Positions 17,788-26,574 of a DNA stretch of 64,000 nucleotides are shown here, in pieces. Origin of the DNA: Methylococcaceae bacterium. GTDB taxonomy: Bacteria > Pseudomonadota > Gammaproteobacteria > Methylococcales > Methylomonadaceae. Position 1 is the first letter of the stretch; every line of letters starts with the position of its first letter. A model generated the notes under the pieces. It was given only the letters and a program-made list of their open reading frames with translations. It searched no databases and had not been told where the DNA came from. The translations under genes were made by a program, and so were the position numbers. The stretch is taken from NCBI GenBank assembly GCA_016715325.1, contig JADKAL010000005.1:62001-126000 (forward strand). The letters run 5' to 3'.

Positions 17788-19554
17788 TTATTTTCCAATT
17801 AGAGCCAAGGCTTTATCCAGAAAGGGTTGAACCAGCGCCAAAATTGTCTTGCGTTTAACAACGGCAAGGTAACTCAAAAGACCCAATAAGAAACCGTAAA
17901 AAAGTTTGCCTGCAACAGAATCTTGTTGTTGTAGTGCAGCAAGTTCTGGATTATTAGCGCCGGGTTGTACTGGTGCTTTTTGAATAGCTTTTTTAGCGGG
18001 TTCGTATGCGGTTTTTAAATCCGGCAAACCAAGGCTGTGCCACGCATCGTAATCTTGCCAAATCGGGTATTTCCCTTTCCACATGTTGGCGGCGAAATAG
18101 GGCGCTAGGCTCATGCCGTGGGCTTTCGGAATACCTTTCTCGTCAAGGTAGTCTTTGTAGACGATCAAGCTGATACCGCCACCTTCACCGATTCCATTTG
18201 TAGTGAATGTTTTTTCGACGTGATCGTGAAACATCCAGATGCCTTGCCCGTAACTATGCAAGCCGTCGTCAACGCCGCTAAGCTCCAAGTCGGCACGTTG
18301 CGCCGGGGCTAATGAATGAACATCGCGAGTGATATAAGAGCCAGGGCCGTTATCGATACCGTCATAGTGGGTAATCGTCGGCTTATGACCATGTGTATGC
18401 AAGGCAAGGGTTTCAGTATGCCCGTTAAGAACACGTAATTTGACCTTTTCATCCTTGTTCATATGAATTAACGATTCACGTAATGTAAAAGGAAATGATT
18501 TTCCATTCACCATGAAGTAATCGTCCGTTGCTTCGGTGATGTCGTACTCCATGTTCATGTGCTTGGCAATCAGCCGCGGATCGTTTGCCGATCTTGCGAT
18601 GACTTCATGGAGTTCTTTATCGACCGATTGATAATGTAAATCGTATTCTCGTGCGTATTTTTCAAGCACCGCGACGGACGGATGACGAACTTGTCCGCCG
18701 CCTACGTTGAAAGTTTGCACCCAGTTGTTCGGACGGTTTTCTTCGACAACGAAAATACCCTGCAAACCCATCGGAATATGAGTATGAGGTTGGACATGGC
18801 AGTGATAATACATCGTGCCGGGTTGGCGAGGCTTGATCACATAAGTTTTACTTTCGCCCGGCATGGTGTCCATGTTGCTGGTTTGTCCGACGCCGTCATT
18901 ACCGGAACCACTGTGGTCCATGTAAGGATGGTCGATGCCATGCAAGTGTATAGAGTGGGGCAAATAGTGTGTATTTTGTAAGACCAGCCAAACGACATCG
19001 TTTTGTTCGACCCGGATGACGGGTGAAGGCGCTCTCAACAAAGGATTCGCAATAGGCTCGTAAAGGCTGCGCGTTGACATATCCCGGGTTTTCGGTGCGA
19101 AGACCCAAAAGGTTGGTTGAATGCCGGGGGCGATGTCGTAAGTCGTTATCGGTTCTTTAACATCGGGCGAGTGTCCATTGATTTCAACGACCTCTAATTT
19201 GATAACGATTTTGTCGGGGTCGCCGTCGTTATCCATGTCATCGCTCATGGTAATAGCATCCGAAGCCAACTGGGTTGCCATGAGCGTTTCCATGGAGATA
19301 TTGTTGGTACCTTTCACAAAGGCGGCAATATCTTCGGGAGAATCGGGATCGCATAATAGCGACTCTTGAATTTTTACGCCGTCAATGACCTGTTCTTTTC
19401 GCGATTCCGGCGACATAAGATTAGAGCAAACGTCTTCTACAGGTCCAAGTTCTACTTTCGCAGAAGGTGGTAAATCGGTAGCGGTGAAACCAACGAAACT
19501 GAATAAAAGGAAGAACACGCCACTGCTCAGAGTGACGATTTTTGTATGTTGCAT
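17788..19554 (-). CDS. exported multicopper oxidase (copy 1, intact)
   Basis: The 588-aa protein has a signal peptide (residues 1-25), two cupredoxin blocks and a C-terminal membrane segment (about 550-570). Copper motifs: HSIHLHG (201-206), HCHVQPHTHIPMGL (251-264), LHTHGH (385-390) and MFHDHV (442-446), enough for a T1 site and a trinuclear T2/T3 cluster. A DNDGDPD loop near 108-114 looks like a calcium site. The substrate is unknown; metal oxidation, copper homeostasis or a small redox partner are all possible. A paralogue lies at 56616-58262 and is about as long but interrupted. A candidate FNR/ANR box lies upstream. Confidence 0.88.
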   Translation of the reverse strand: MQHTKIVTLSSGVFFLLFSFVGFTATDLPPSAKVELGPVEDVCSNLMSPESRKEQVIDGVKIQESLLCDPDSPEDIAAFVKGTNNISMETLMATQLASDAITMSDDMDNDGDPDKIVIKLEVVEINGHSPDVKEPITTYDIAPGIQPTFWVFAPKTRDMSTRSLYEPIANPLLRAPSPVIRVEQNDVVWLVLQNTHYLPHSIHLHGIDHPYMDHSGSGNDGVGQTSNMDTMPGESKTYVIKPRQPGTMYYHCHVQPHTHIPMGLQGIFVVEENRPNNWVQTFNVGGGQVRHPSVAVLEKYAREYDLHYQSVDKELHEVIARSANDPRLIAKHMNMEYDITEATDDYFMVNGKSFPFTLRESLIHMNKDEKVKLRVLNGHTETLALHTHGHKPTITHYDGIDNGPGSYITRDVHSLAPAQRADLELSGVDDGLHSYGQGIWMFHDHVEKTFTTNGIGEGGGISLIVYKDYLDEKGIPKAHGMSLAPYFAANMWKGKYPIWQDYDAWHSLGLPDLKTAYEPAKKAIQKAPVQPGANNPELAALQQQDSVAGKLFYGFLLGLLSYLAVVKRKTILALVQPFLDKALALIGK

Positions 19555-20161
19555 ATGTTAGCCTCAGTAAATCACGCTATTTGGCTTGCTACTATCCACA
19601 GACAATAGCGGCATTTTATAGTTATGGGGGTATTTTATCCGATTATGCGTAATATGAAAGTGCAGACTTGTTAATCTAGTCAGACATTGATCTAAGTCAA
19701 AAAAGCAAAAACGCCTATGCGTAATAAGCACCAGAGTAATTTTGTTTGTTTTGCCTTGAAACGTTCATACACCAGTGCGGAAATTTTACATGAGATAATT
19801 TGGACAGAATTTCGATTGTAAGTTGAATTTGTTCCTAGATATTAATTCAGGCGAAAATTAGGGGATTTAATTATTCTGAAACGTAAAACGATAATTATAG
19901 TAAGGAAATTAACCGGGTTATGGGCAACATCGTTTGTGAGGATGTCAATTTCTTGAATGTTAAGCGGATTACTCAAACTATGAAAGCAAAATATTTAATT
20001 GAAGATGGGATTTTTTTTTACGATAGCTTTGACACGGTACCTTGTCTCGTGTTAAAAATTACCTCGTTGAAAATACTTCGACAACCTACTCACAGCATTT
20101 GTTGAGTTGTTCCCTCGAAAGAGGGTGATAAAAAATATTAATAACTATAGAGGATTTTAAA
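19555..20161. other. intergenic, divergent promoter region of the oxidase and the small membrane protein
   Basis: About 600 AT-rich bases. It contains a candidate FNR/ANR site (19687-19700). A 61-codon frame at 19920-20105 has no recognisable domain and no good ribosome site, so it is not called. Confidence 0.5.
19687..19700. promoter_or_regulatory. candidate FNR/ANR-type binding site
   Basis: TTGATCTAAGTCAA matches TTGAT-N4-ATCAA at 9 of 10 defined positions. It lies 133 bases before the ATG of the multicopper oxidase on the minus strand; an approximate -10 (CATATT, 19656-19651) gives a box centre about 50 bases from the start of transcription. This is pattern matching only. Confidence 0.4.
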
Positions 20162-20362
20162 ATGGCTGATGCACAAGAAAAAGATAACACCTGGATAGTA
20201 GTTGGTTGCGCGATCGCTTCTATCATCTTGTTGGTTGTATTGTTGAAGAAAGATGAAACCAAGCATTTGGCAAGCGGCGCGGTTGCAGCTAGTAACGCTG
20301 AAATCGATGCTAAGTTAAATCAAAAACACCAACAGTTAGGTGCCAACAACGTCAAACAATAA
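20162..20362 (+). CDS. small single-pass membrane protein
   Basis: A 66-aa protein with a charged N-terminus, one hydrophobic segment (residues 12-28, WIVVGCAIASIILLVVL) followed by KK, then a polar, Ala/Asn/Gln-rich tail. GAGGA lies eight bases before the ATG and a strong terminator follows 15 bases after the stop, so it appears to be a well-expressed monocistronic gene. No family was recognised. Confidence 0.75.
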   Translation: MADAQEKDNTWIVVGCAIASIILLVVLLKKDETKHLASGAVAASNAEIDAKLNQKHQQLGANNVKQ

Positions 20363-20377
20363 GACGTAGCGGTTTTT

Positions 20378-20408
20378 ACTGCCCTTCATTCAAACTGTGA
20401 AGGGCAGT
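20378..20408. terminator. bidirectional terminator between the small membrane gene and lpxD
   Basis: An 11-bp perfect stem (ACTGCCCTTCA / TGAAGGGCAGT) with a 9-base loop, followed by TATTAAATTT. It lies between convergent genes. Confidence 0.75.
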
Positions 20409-20479
20409 TATTAAATTTATACTTCCCTAATTCAGTTAAAGTTTTTTAAAGCGCATCTGTTTAGCGATGATGAAGTCCC

Positions 20480-21514
20480 TTAATAATCTAAGTCGCTTAA
20501 TCTCTCTTCAATTTCTTTAATCTTTTTAATCAGTTCAGGTAGCTTACTTAGAGCTATTTGTTCTTTATAAGCCGTTTTCTTATCTTTCGCCGGACTTCCG
20601 AAAACGTGTGCACCTGCTTCAATGTTACCAGCCACACCGGAGCGCGCCATAACCACTGCGCCTTGTCCGATATTAACGTGATCGGCGATGCCTGAACTTC
20701 CCGCCAAAATTGCGTAGTCGCCAATATGACATGAGCCGGACACGCCGGTGAGTCCGCACATGATGACATGGTTGCCGATCTTGTTGTTATGGCCTATTTG
20801 TACGAGATTATCGATTTTACTGCCTAAGCCGATGGTGGTGCTCCCTAATGCTCCGCGGTCGATACAGGTATTCGCTCCGATTTCCACATTGTCTTCGATA
20901 ATGACATTTCCTACTTGGGGGACTTTGACGTGGGCGTTATTTCTGAATTTATAGCCGAAACCATCGGCGCCGATAATAGCGCCTGAATGGACGATCACAT
21001 GGTTTCCGATAACGGCGTTATCGTATATGACGGCATAGGGATGGATGCGGCAGTTTTGGCCGATTTTGACATCGTTGCCGATGTAAGCGCCGGGCAGTAT
21101 TGCACTGAAATCGCCGACTTCGGCATTTTGACCGATAACGGCAAATGGTCCGATAAATACGTTTTTGCCTAGTTTTGCGGTTTCGTCAATAACAGCTTGC
21201 GGGGAAATTAGGTTGCTATACTCTTTCGTTGGGTGGAGTAGCTCAACTGCTTTTAAAAACGACATTTCCGGGTCGGTGCAGATTAGCAAGGCTGTGGTTG
21301 CCGGTATATCGTCAATCTTGAATCCTTCTGCTATAAAGCAAGCCGATGCTTTCGAATCTTTAAAATATCGAGCGTATTTCGCGTTTGTCAGTTGGGTGAC
21401 TTGACCTTTTTGGGCTGACGTTACATCGGCTGCCGAAGTGATTATTTCAGATGGATCGCCGCCTTCAATTTTGGCATTGCATAAGTCGGCGAGTTCTTTT
21501 AATGAAATGGACAT
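20480..21514 (-). CDS. lpxD: UDP-3-O-(3-hydroxyacyl)glucosamine N-acyltransferase
   Basis: Third step of lipid A synthesis, adding the second hydroxyacyl chain. The 344-aa protein has an N-terminal uridine-binding domain (residues 1-95) and a long left-handed beta helix of hexapeptide repeats (IGPFAVIGQNAEVG onward). The catalytic-His region is VQIGHNNKIG, and the C-terminal helix is LSKLPELIKKIKEIEERL. It stands alone here rather than in the usual bamA-skp-lpxD-fabZ-lpxA cluster, so it may be a second or relocated copy. Confidence 0.94.
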   Translation of the reverse strand: MSISLKELADLCNAKIEGGDPSEIITSAADVTSAQKGQVTQLTNAKYARYFKDSKASACFIAEGFKIDDIPATTALLICTDPEMSFLKAVELLHPTKEYSNLISPQAVIDETAKLGKNVFIGPFAVIGQNAEVGDFSAILPGAYIGNDVKIGQNCRIHPYAVIYDNAVIGNHVIVHSGAIIGADGFGYKFRNNAHVKVPQVGNVIIEDNVEIGANTCIDRGALGSTTIGLGSKIDNLVQIGHNNKIGNHVIMCGLTGVSGSCHIGDYAILAGSSGIADHVNIGQGAVVMARSGVAGNIEAGAHVFGSPAKDKKTAYKEQIALSKLPELIKKIKEIEERLSDLDY

Positions 21515-21681
21515 GAGTATCTCTTAGATAAGTCTTAATCTCGAGCGTAGTTAATAATCGAAGCGATACTACCTGCGAGAAATATGTTGGCTTGGTGAAT
21601 GTCAAAGTGAGTTAATTCCGATCGGATTGGAATGCGTTCAGACGTTTAATTAAAAAATAAATGCGGATAAAAAAGGGATTT

Positions 21682-22174
21682 TCAAGGAAGGGATATTTCT
21701 TTTCTCGACCAGTGACCGGATTTGCCGCCCATTTTTTCCAATAAACGGACGGATTGTATCACCATCCCCCGGTCGATGCCTTTACACATATCATAGATCG
21801 TTAACAACGCGATTTGCGTGGCAACAAGCGCTTCCATTTCAACGCCGGTTTGACCGATAGTTTTGATCTCCGATTCACAACGAATGCGATTGTTTTCAAT
21901 TTCCGGGATGAGTTCGATCTCAACATGCGTAATGAGTATCGGGTGACAGAGCGGGATTAATTCCGCCGTTTTTTTGCACGCCATGATCCCGGCAATTCGG
22001 GCAATGGCGAGCACATCGCCTTTTTTTATGTCCCATCTCGACAATCATCTTTAGCGTTTCCGGCTGCATGGCAATAAAACCTTCAGTTATCGCAGTGCGT
22101 TGACTATTCGGCTTGTCACTGATGTCGACAATGTGGGCTTCACCGGCCTGATTAAAGTGTGGTGTGTAGGTCAT
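21682..22174 (-). pseudogene. moaC: cyclic pyranopterin monophosphate synthase MoaC, frameshifted in an A7 run
   Basis: MoaC converts the MoaA product to cyclic pyranopterin monophosphate in molybdenum cofactor synthesis. The N-terminal part (FNQAGEAHIVDISDKPNSQR, ITEGFIAM) is in one frame from ATG 22174. The remainder ([20 protein letters not shown], then LIPLCHPI with the catalytic residues) is in another. The frames join at HKKGDVL, where the minus strand reads seven A (plus-strand T at 22021-22027); six would restore one reading frame. This is a homopolymer sequencing error or a real frameshift; the rest is well conserved. It is divergent from moaD-moaE. Confidence 0.88.
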
Positions 22175-22244
22175 TTATGGGTAGAATGAGAGTGTAAAAT
22201 TAATTATGCCGCCAAAAGCTGCGGATTATTGTGTGGTTGCGAGA

Positions 22245-22484
22245 ATGCTTGTGTCAATTAAAGTACGTTATTTTGCCAGTTTAAGCGAAAAAGCCGGGAA
22301 GTCGGAAAGCGACATGGCCGTTTCCCGCACACTAAAAGTTAGCGAAGTGTGGCGGCTTGATACAGGCGGAATAGCGATGCCCGATAATTTATTGGCAGCT
22401 GTCAATATGGAATATGCGGATCTTGAAGCTCAAGTATACGACGGCGATGAAGTTGCTTTTTTTCCACCTGTGACCGGAGGATAA
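22245..22484 (+). CDS. moaD: molybdopterin synthase sulfur-carrier subunit
   Basis: A small ubiquitin-fold sulfur carrier. From ATG 22245 (MLVSIKVRYFASLSEKAGKS) it has about 79 residues and ends in FFPPVTGG, the Gly-Gly tail that is thiocarboxylated. A longer frame begins at 22206, but the conserved fold begins at the later start. The stop is followed at once by moaE, with GGAGG in the end of moaD serving as its ribosome site. Confidence 0.92.
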   Translation: MLVSIKVRYFASLSEKAGKSESDMAVSRTLKVSEVWRLDTGGIAMPDNLLAAVNMEYADLEAQVYDGDEVAFFPPVTGG

Positions 22485-22485
22485 A

Positions 22486-22938
22486 GTGAACGTCAAAATT
22501 TGTTACGAGCCGTTCGATGCTTGGGAGGAAATCCGACAGTATCAAAAGGCTTTCGTCGACGTCGTAGGAAAATACGGTGCGACCAGTCTATTTATCGGCA
22601 CAATGCGCGATTTTAACGAGGGCGAGACAATACAGAGTATGTCGTTAGTGCATTATCCCGGCATGACGGAAAAGCAGTTGCATAAAATACTCGTCGAGGC
22701 CGGACAGAAGTGGAAAATTCTCGATGCGTTGATTGTACATAGAGTCGGCGAGATAAGACCGGATGACAGCATCGTACTGGTTGCTGTATGGTCGGCACAT
22801 CGTGGCGATGCCTTCGATGCCTGTCGCTACATCATGGAAGCTTTGAAATCGACCGCCCCGTTTTGGAAAAAGGAAGTGCTGGAGTCGGGTCAGCAACGCT
22901 GGGTTGAAAAAAACACCGATGGTTACCGGAAGATTTAA
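22486..22938 (+). CDS. moaE: molybdopterin synthase catalytic subunit
   Basis: Transfers sulfur from MoaD to precursor Z. The 150-aa protein starts at GTG 22486 and has FIGTMRDFNEG, LVHYPGMTEKQL, HRVGEIRPDDSIVLVAVWSAHR, and the catalytic lysine region PFWKKE. The end of moaE overlaps the start of the following TIGR03790-type gene. Together moaC, moaD and moaE suggest molybdenum-dependent enzymes elsewhere (for example formate dehydrogenase or nitrate reductase). Confidence 0.94.
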   Translation: MNVKICYEPFDAWEEIRQYQKAFVDVVGKYGATSLFIGTMRDFNEGETIQSMSLVHYPGMTEKQLHKILVEAGQKWKILDALIVHRVGEIRPDDSIVLVAVWSAHRGDAFDACRYIMEALKSTAPFWKKEVLESGQQRWVEKNTDGYRKI

Positions 22939-23989
22939 TATTTACTCAAATTTGAAAAAAACGATTAGCCTGTTTTTTGTTGTCGGTTTTATCTTTAGCG
23001 GATTAGCGGCAGGGGAGGTAGTGGAAATAAAAAACTTACCGGCATGGACTCCGAAAGACATTGCCATCATCGTCAACGATAACGACAGTCTAAGTGTAGC
23101 TATTTCCCGATATTATCAAACAAAAAGAGCTATCCCTGATGAGCAAATCATTCACGTACGGTTCAAAACCGGCACTCGAGTGTTAACGGAGAGCGAATTT
23201 AAAAAAATTAAACAACACGTTGATGAACACACGCCGTCCCATGTTCAAGGTTATGTCTTAACTTGGTTAGCGCCTTTTCGTGTGGATTGTATGTCGGTTA
23301 CAACAGCGTTTGCGGCTGGATTCGATAAGGCGTTTTGTGCGAAAGGTTGTCAAAAGACTCGACATAGTCCGTATTTCGATTCGATAAGCAGGCGTCCATA
23401 CGACGATTTCGGCTGGCGACCGACCATGATTTTAGCAGGAGAAGGTTTTACGGCTGCAAAGCAGCTGATTGATCGCGGGGTTGCCGCCGATCATACCGAG
23501 CCGAAAGGATCGGCCTATTTGCTGAAAACGACGGATACAGCTCGCAGTTCTCGCGCCGTTTTTTTTCCAGAAACCGTTGCAAAATTTAAGGATGTTTTTT
23601 CTATGAATTTTCTGGAAAAAAATAGTATTGAATCGAAACAGGATGTGATGTTTTATTTCACCGGATTGCCGCGCGTACAAAAAATAGCCACCAATCGATT
23701 TTTACCGGGTGCCGTTGCCGATCATTTAACATCGGGCGGCGGTATCCTGATCGACAGCTATCAAATGTCTATTTTAGAATGGATAAAAGCCGGTGCGACC
23801 GCTAGTTACGGTGCTGTGATAGAACCGTGTAATTTCCCGGAAAAATTTCCCGATCCCGCCGTCTTGATGGATTACTACCTGAAAGGAAATTCGCTCATCG
23901 AATCTTACTGGAAAAGCGTCGAAGAACCGGGGCAGGGCGTGTTCGTCGGCGAACCTTTGGCGGCGCCTTTTGCAACATTAAAACAGTAG
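22919..23989 (+). CDS. exported TIGR03790-family protein, unknown role
   Basis: About 356 aa with an N-terminal signal peptide (hydrophobic LFFVVGFIFSGLAAG). The body has AIIVNDNDSLSVAISRYYQ, RAIPDEQIIHVRF and TAAKQLIDRGVAADHTEPKG; this last pattern (a RGVAAD-type turn followed by PKGxxYLL) is what I recognise as the TIGR03790 family found in Proteobacteria with PEP-CTERM systems. The start overlaps moaE: TTG 22904, ATG 22919 and a later TTG (22952) are possible; ATG 22919 was chosen. It ends in TAG. Confidence 0.7.
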   Translation: MVTGRFNIYSNLKKTISLFFVVGFIFSGLAAGEVVEIKNLPAWTPKDIAIIVNDNDSLSVAISRYYQTKRAIPDEQIIHVRFKTGTRVLTESEFKKIKQHVDEHTPSHVQGYVLTWLAPFRVDCMSVTTAFAAGFDKAFCAKGCQKTRHSPYFDSISRRPYDDFGWRPTMILAGEGFTAAKQLIDRGVAADHTEPKGSAYLLKTTDTARSSRAVFFPETVAKFKDVFSMNFLEKNSIESKQDVMFYFTGLPRVQKIATNRFLPGAVADHLTSGGGILIDSYQMSILEWIKAGATASYGAVIEPCNFPEKFPDPAVLMDYYLKGNSLIESYWKSVEEPGQGVFVGEPLAAPFATLKQ

Positions 23990-23998
23990 AGAACTCGA

Positions 23999-24835
23999 AT
24001 GCAAGGTTATTTAAGAAAGATGCAAACCCGCTTGGATAAACCGGTGCAATATGAATTGCTGCTAAGCAAGACGACTGTTTCAATAAATACGATGATCGGT
24101 AAAACGATAAAACTTAACTATACCGGCAGAATTGCTTGCGTACATTGCGGGCGAGTCACCAAAAAAAGCTTCAACCAAGGATATTGTTATCCGTGTTTTA
24201 GCTCGCTTGCGCAGTGCGATATGTGCATTATGAAACCCGAAACGTGTCATTTTGAAAAAGGAACATGTCGTGAGCCTGATTGGGGGCAATCCTATTGCAT
24301 GCAACCGCATTTTGTTTATTTGGCGAATTCCAGCGGCATCAAAGTCGGTATCACCCGGCAAAACCAAATTCCGACGCGATGGATCGATCAAGGCGCCGTG
24401 CAAGCCTTGCCGATATTTAAAGCGCAGTCGCGACATATTAGCGGCTTGATCGAAGTGGCAATTGCCAAACACATCAGCGACAAAACCAGTTGGCAGCAAA
24501 TGTTGAAAAATAATGTAACAACCATCGACTTGATTTCCAAGCGGAACGAGTTGGCGGAAACCTGTAAACAAGAATTGGCGGCTATAACCGGACGATTTGG
24601 CGTGGATGCTATTGAATACCTGCAAAATGAGCAAGCCCTTGAAATTCATTACCCAGTGAGCCGTTATCCCGATAAAGTCAAATCGTTTAATTTGGATGCA
24701 AATCCCGTGGTATCTGGAATGTTAGAAGGCATCAAAGGTCAGTATTTGTTGTTGGATAGCGGAGTAATCAATCTTCGTAAATATTCCGGGTATGAGCTTG
24801 AGTTGTCTGTGCTTGATAAAGCTGATGTGCTGTGA
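23999..24835 (+). CDS. DUF2797 family protein with Cys-rich N-terminal zinc-like region
   Basis: A 278-aa cytoplasmic protein. Residues 45-95 carry pairs of cysteines (CVHC, CYPC, CDMC, then C and C), suggestive of zinc or iron-sulfur binding. The next part, YLANSSGIKVGITRQNQIPTRWIDQGA, is the DUF2797 signature and resembles the opening of GIY-YIG-like folds. It starts ten bases after the TIGR03790-type gene. Biochemical role unknown; nucleic-acid binding is a reasonable guess. Confidence 0.75.
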   Translation: MQGYLRKMQTRLDKPVQYELLLSKTTVSINTMIGKTIKLNYTGRIACVHCGRVTKKSFNQGYCYPCFSSLAQCDMCIMKPETCHFEKGTCREPDWGQSYCMQPHFVYLANSSGIKVGITRQNQIPTRWIDQGAVQALPIFKAQSRHISGLIEVAIAKHISDKTSWQQMLKNNVTTIDLISKRNELAETCKQELAAITGRFGVDAIEYLQNEQALEIHYPVSRYPDKVKSFNLDANPVVSGMLEGIKGQYLLLDSGVINLRKYSGYELELSVLDKADVL

Positions 24836-24887
24836 CATCGGAAAGAGGAAAGCTTGAAAAACAGACTAGACCATAATCGGAAACGGC

Positions 24888-24908
24888 GCGCTTCACTTTG
24901 TGAAGCGC
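24888..24908. terminator. stem-loop between convergent genes
   Basis: A perfect 9-bp stem (GCGCTTCAC / GTGAAGCGC) with a 3-base loop. There is no T tract on either side, so terminator strength is doubtful. Confidence 0.5.
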
Positions 24909-24927
24909 ATCCATCGAATCTTATGCA

Positions 24928-25605
24928 TTAAGCCGGTAAATCGTATCCATTTCTGACTAAATAGATAGTTACATTGGTAGTGCCATCTTCATTATTTTCA
25001 TGAAAAAAACTACCTTGAGAAAGCGTTTTGGAAATATGCATAGGAAAAGCCATCATCACATTGTCATCTACGTTAGAGTTTTCCGGTTTAATTATTTCGA
25101 CTTTGCATAACGTTTTTCTGCACTCATAATTTATTAAATTTATTTTTGCTCCGGCTTCGCTTTCAAAAAAACTTTTTATTAAGGCAGTTGCTTCCGGCGA
25201 CCACGATTGATCCGAGGATTCTGCTAAAAATGCATTACTAATTATTTCTAGATTTTTAGATTGTTTTTCCGCTTGCTTTTTTTCCATTTCAATAGGGCTG
25301 AAATTTTGATCCTTCAATGCGTTGTCTTCAGTATCATCGGATTGCTGGGATGTGTTATTTCGAGCAACAGTTGTTAAGTTTGCTGACGGGCTAACTGAAT
25401 TTTCACGGTTATTCAAACGGCTCAATTTTAGACTTGTCCCTTTCAATGAAACAATGTCCGATTTTAGTTGCTTTATTTCACGATTGATTTTTTCAATAGT
25501 CTCTAAATTCAGCTTATTTTCATCCGCGTGTTGGTTAAAATTGAATATTAAATACCCTGTAACCAATAATAAATTTACGAATAAAAATAAGTTCAAACTT
25601 TTCAT
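24928..25605 (-). CDS. single-pass membrane protein with coiled coil, unknown
   Basis: A 225-aa protein. The N-terminal membrane segment (residues 3-23, LNLFLFVNLLLVTGYLIF) is followed by a charged helical stretch (about 30-60, probable coiled coil), a low-complexity Ser/Asn/Asp linker, and a C-terminal globular domain with two cysteines in YECRKTLCKVEI. ATG 25605 was chosen because GAGG lies eight bases upstream; the frame extends further but without a good start. It lies just after another exported protein gene on the same strand. Confidence 0.6.
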   Translation of the reverse strand: MKSLNLFLFVNLLLVTGYLIFNFNQHADENKLNLETIEKINREIKQLKSDIVSLKGTSLKLSRLNNRENSVSPSANLTTVARNNTSQQSDDTEDNALKDQNFSPIEMEKKQAEKQSKNLEIISNAFLAESSDQSWSPEATALIKSFFESEAGAKINLINYECRKTLCKVEIIKPENSNVDDNVMMAFPMHISKTLSQGSFFHENNEDGTTNVTIYLVRNGYDLPA

Positions 25606-25689
25606 GCTTACATCCTCATGGCTTTGATTAAGTTTACGGCTAGTTAGGAGTCTTAATCGTTTAAAACTCCTAACTATGTTCAAAACGGA

Positions 25690-26145
25690 TTAATTTTCTA
25701 AAAAATGGACCGTTTGCAACGTGCCGCCCGCTGGCAGTGAACACCAGAGAGTAGCGCTGCCCCAAAAGTCATCTGACGCATCTGAAGGGATGCTGAACCA
25801 ACCTGTGTTTACACGGCTAGCGCTTCTGAATGTATTCACCATATTCACGTTCCAGTGATTTAATGTGCAGCTAATGGTGCCTGTGCCGCCCCAACGCACC
25901 CAAGTTGTGCTTCTTCCGCCCAGTGCCGAAACGACGTCTTTATCAATGGGGCAAGAAACAATACGGGAAGTCGTGCTTACGTTTCTAATACCGCTGTAGT
26001 TGTTTTCAAAAAATCCTTTTTCTCCAGCATAGTAGGCTTGACAGCCTGTGCCGTTGATTGATGTGTAATTATCGCCGTCGGCATAAACAGTGCTTGATGA
26101 AAGGGCTGCCAAAATAACGCTTACTAAAGTTAATATTTTTCTCAT
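25690..26145 (-). CDS. secreted Cys-rich protein, unknown
   Basis: A 151-aa protein with a signal peptide (MRKILTLVSVILAALSSSTVYA) and a mature domain with four cysteines (TGCQAYY, VSCPID, ISCTLNHW, WCSLPAG), probably two disulfides in the periplasm or outside. AAAGGTG lies six bases before ATG 26145. No family recognised. It precedes the membrane-anchored protein gene on the same strand, and the two may be an operon. Confidence 0.65.
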   Translation of the reverse strand: MRKILTLVSVILAALSSSTVYADGDNYTSINGTGCQAYYAGEKGFFENNYSGIRNVSTTSRIVSCPIDKDVVSALGGRSTTWVRWGGTGTISCTLNHWNVNMVNTFRSASRVNTGWFSIPSDASDDFWGSATLWCSLPAGGTLQTVHFLEN

Positions 26146-26574
26146 GATAATCACCTTTTATATTTAAAAATAAATAAACATGAATGCAGTTTTCTTTACT
26201 AGCGAAAAAACCGATTCAAATAATTTTCGAAATAAATAAAGCATCTTTATCGAGTTAATTAAGTTCCTGAGATAAATTTTGCGCTTATCAATTTCAGGTA
26301 CAGATTACTGCTGATGAGAAAATAATCTTGTGAGGTATTGACGTTAAAAAGTGGTAATTTTACCTGAGACTGTAACTTAAATGCTGCCGATAACCCTATT
26401 CGGCTTCTTCTAAGCAATGTCTGTCGTCCTGCTCAAATTGAGTCGTGGATGGTGTATTGTGTGGGGTCGGTGTGACGGGTTCGTGTTGTCTATCGTTTGT
26501 CCAGTAAATTATTTATGGTTCTGTAAAGAATATACTTTTAAATTAATGCTTCCTTGATTTTAGGTTAACGCAAA
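26146..26574. other. intergenic, divergent upstream region
   Basis: About 430 AT-rich bases between divergent genes. No structured RNA or gene was recognised; a CTGAGA hexamer near 26373 lacks the rest of a TPP riboswitch. Confidence 0.5.

Noticed and set aside
19920..20105. 61-codon plus-strand frame before the small membrane protein
   Set aside because: No recognisable features and no convincing ribosome site.
26360..26400. TPP-like CTGAGA hexamer
   Set aside because: The remaining conserved parts of the aptamer are missing and the neighbour is unrelated.
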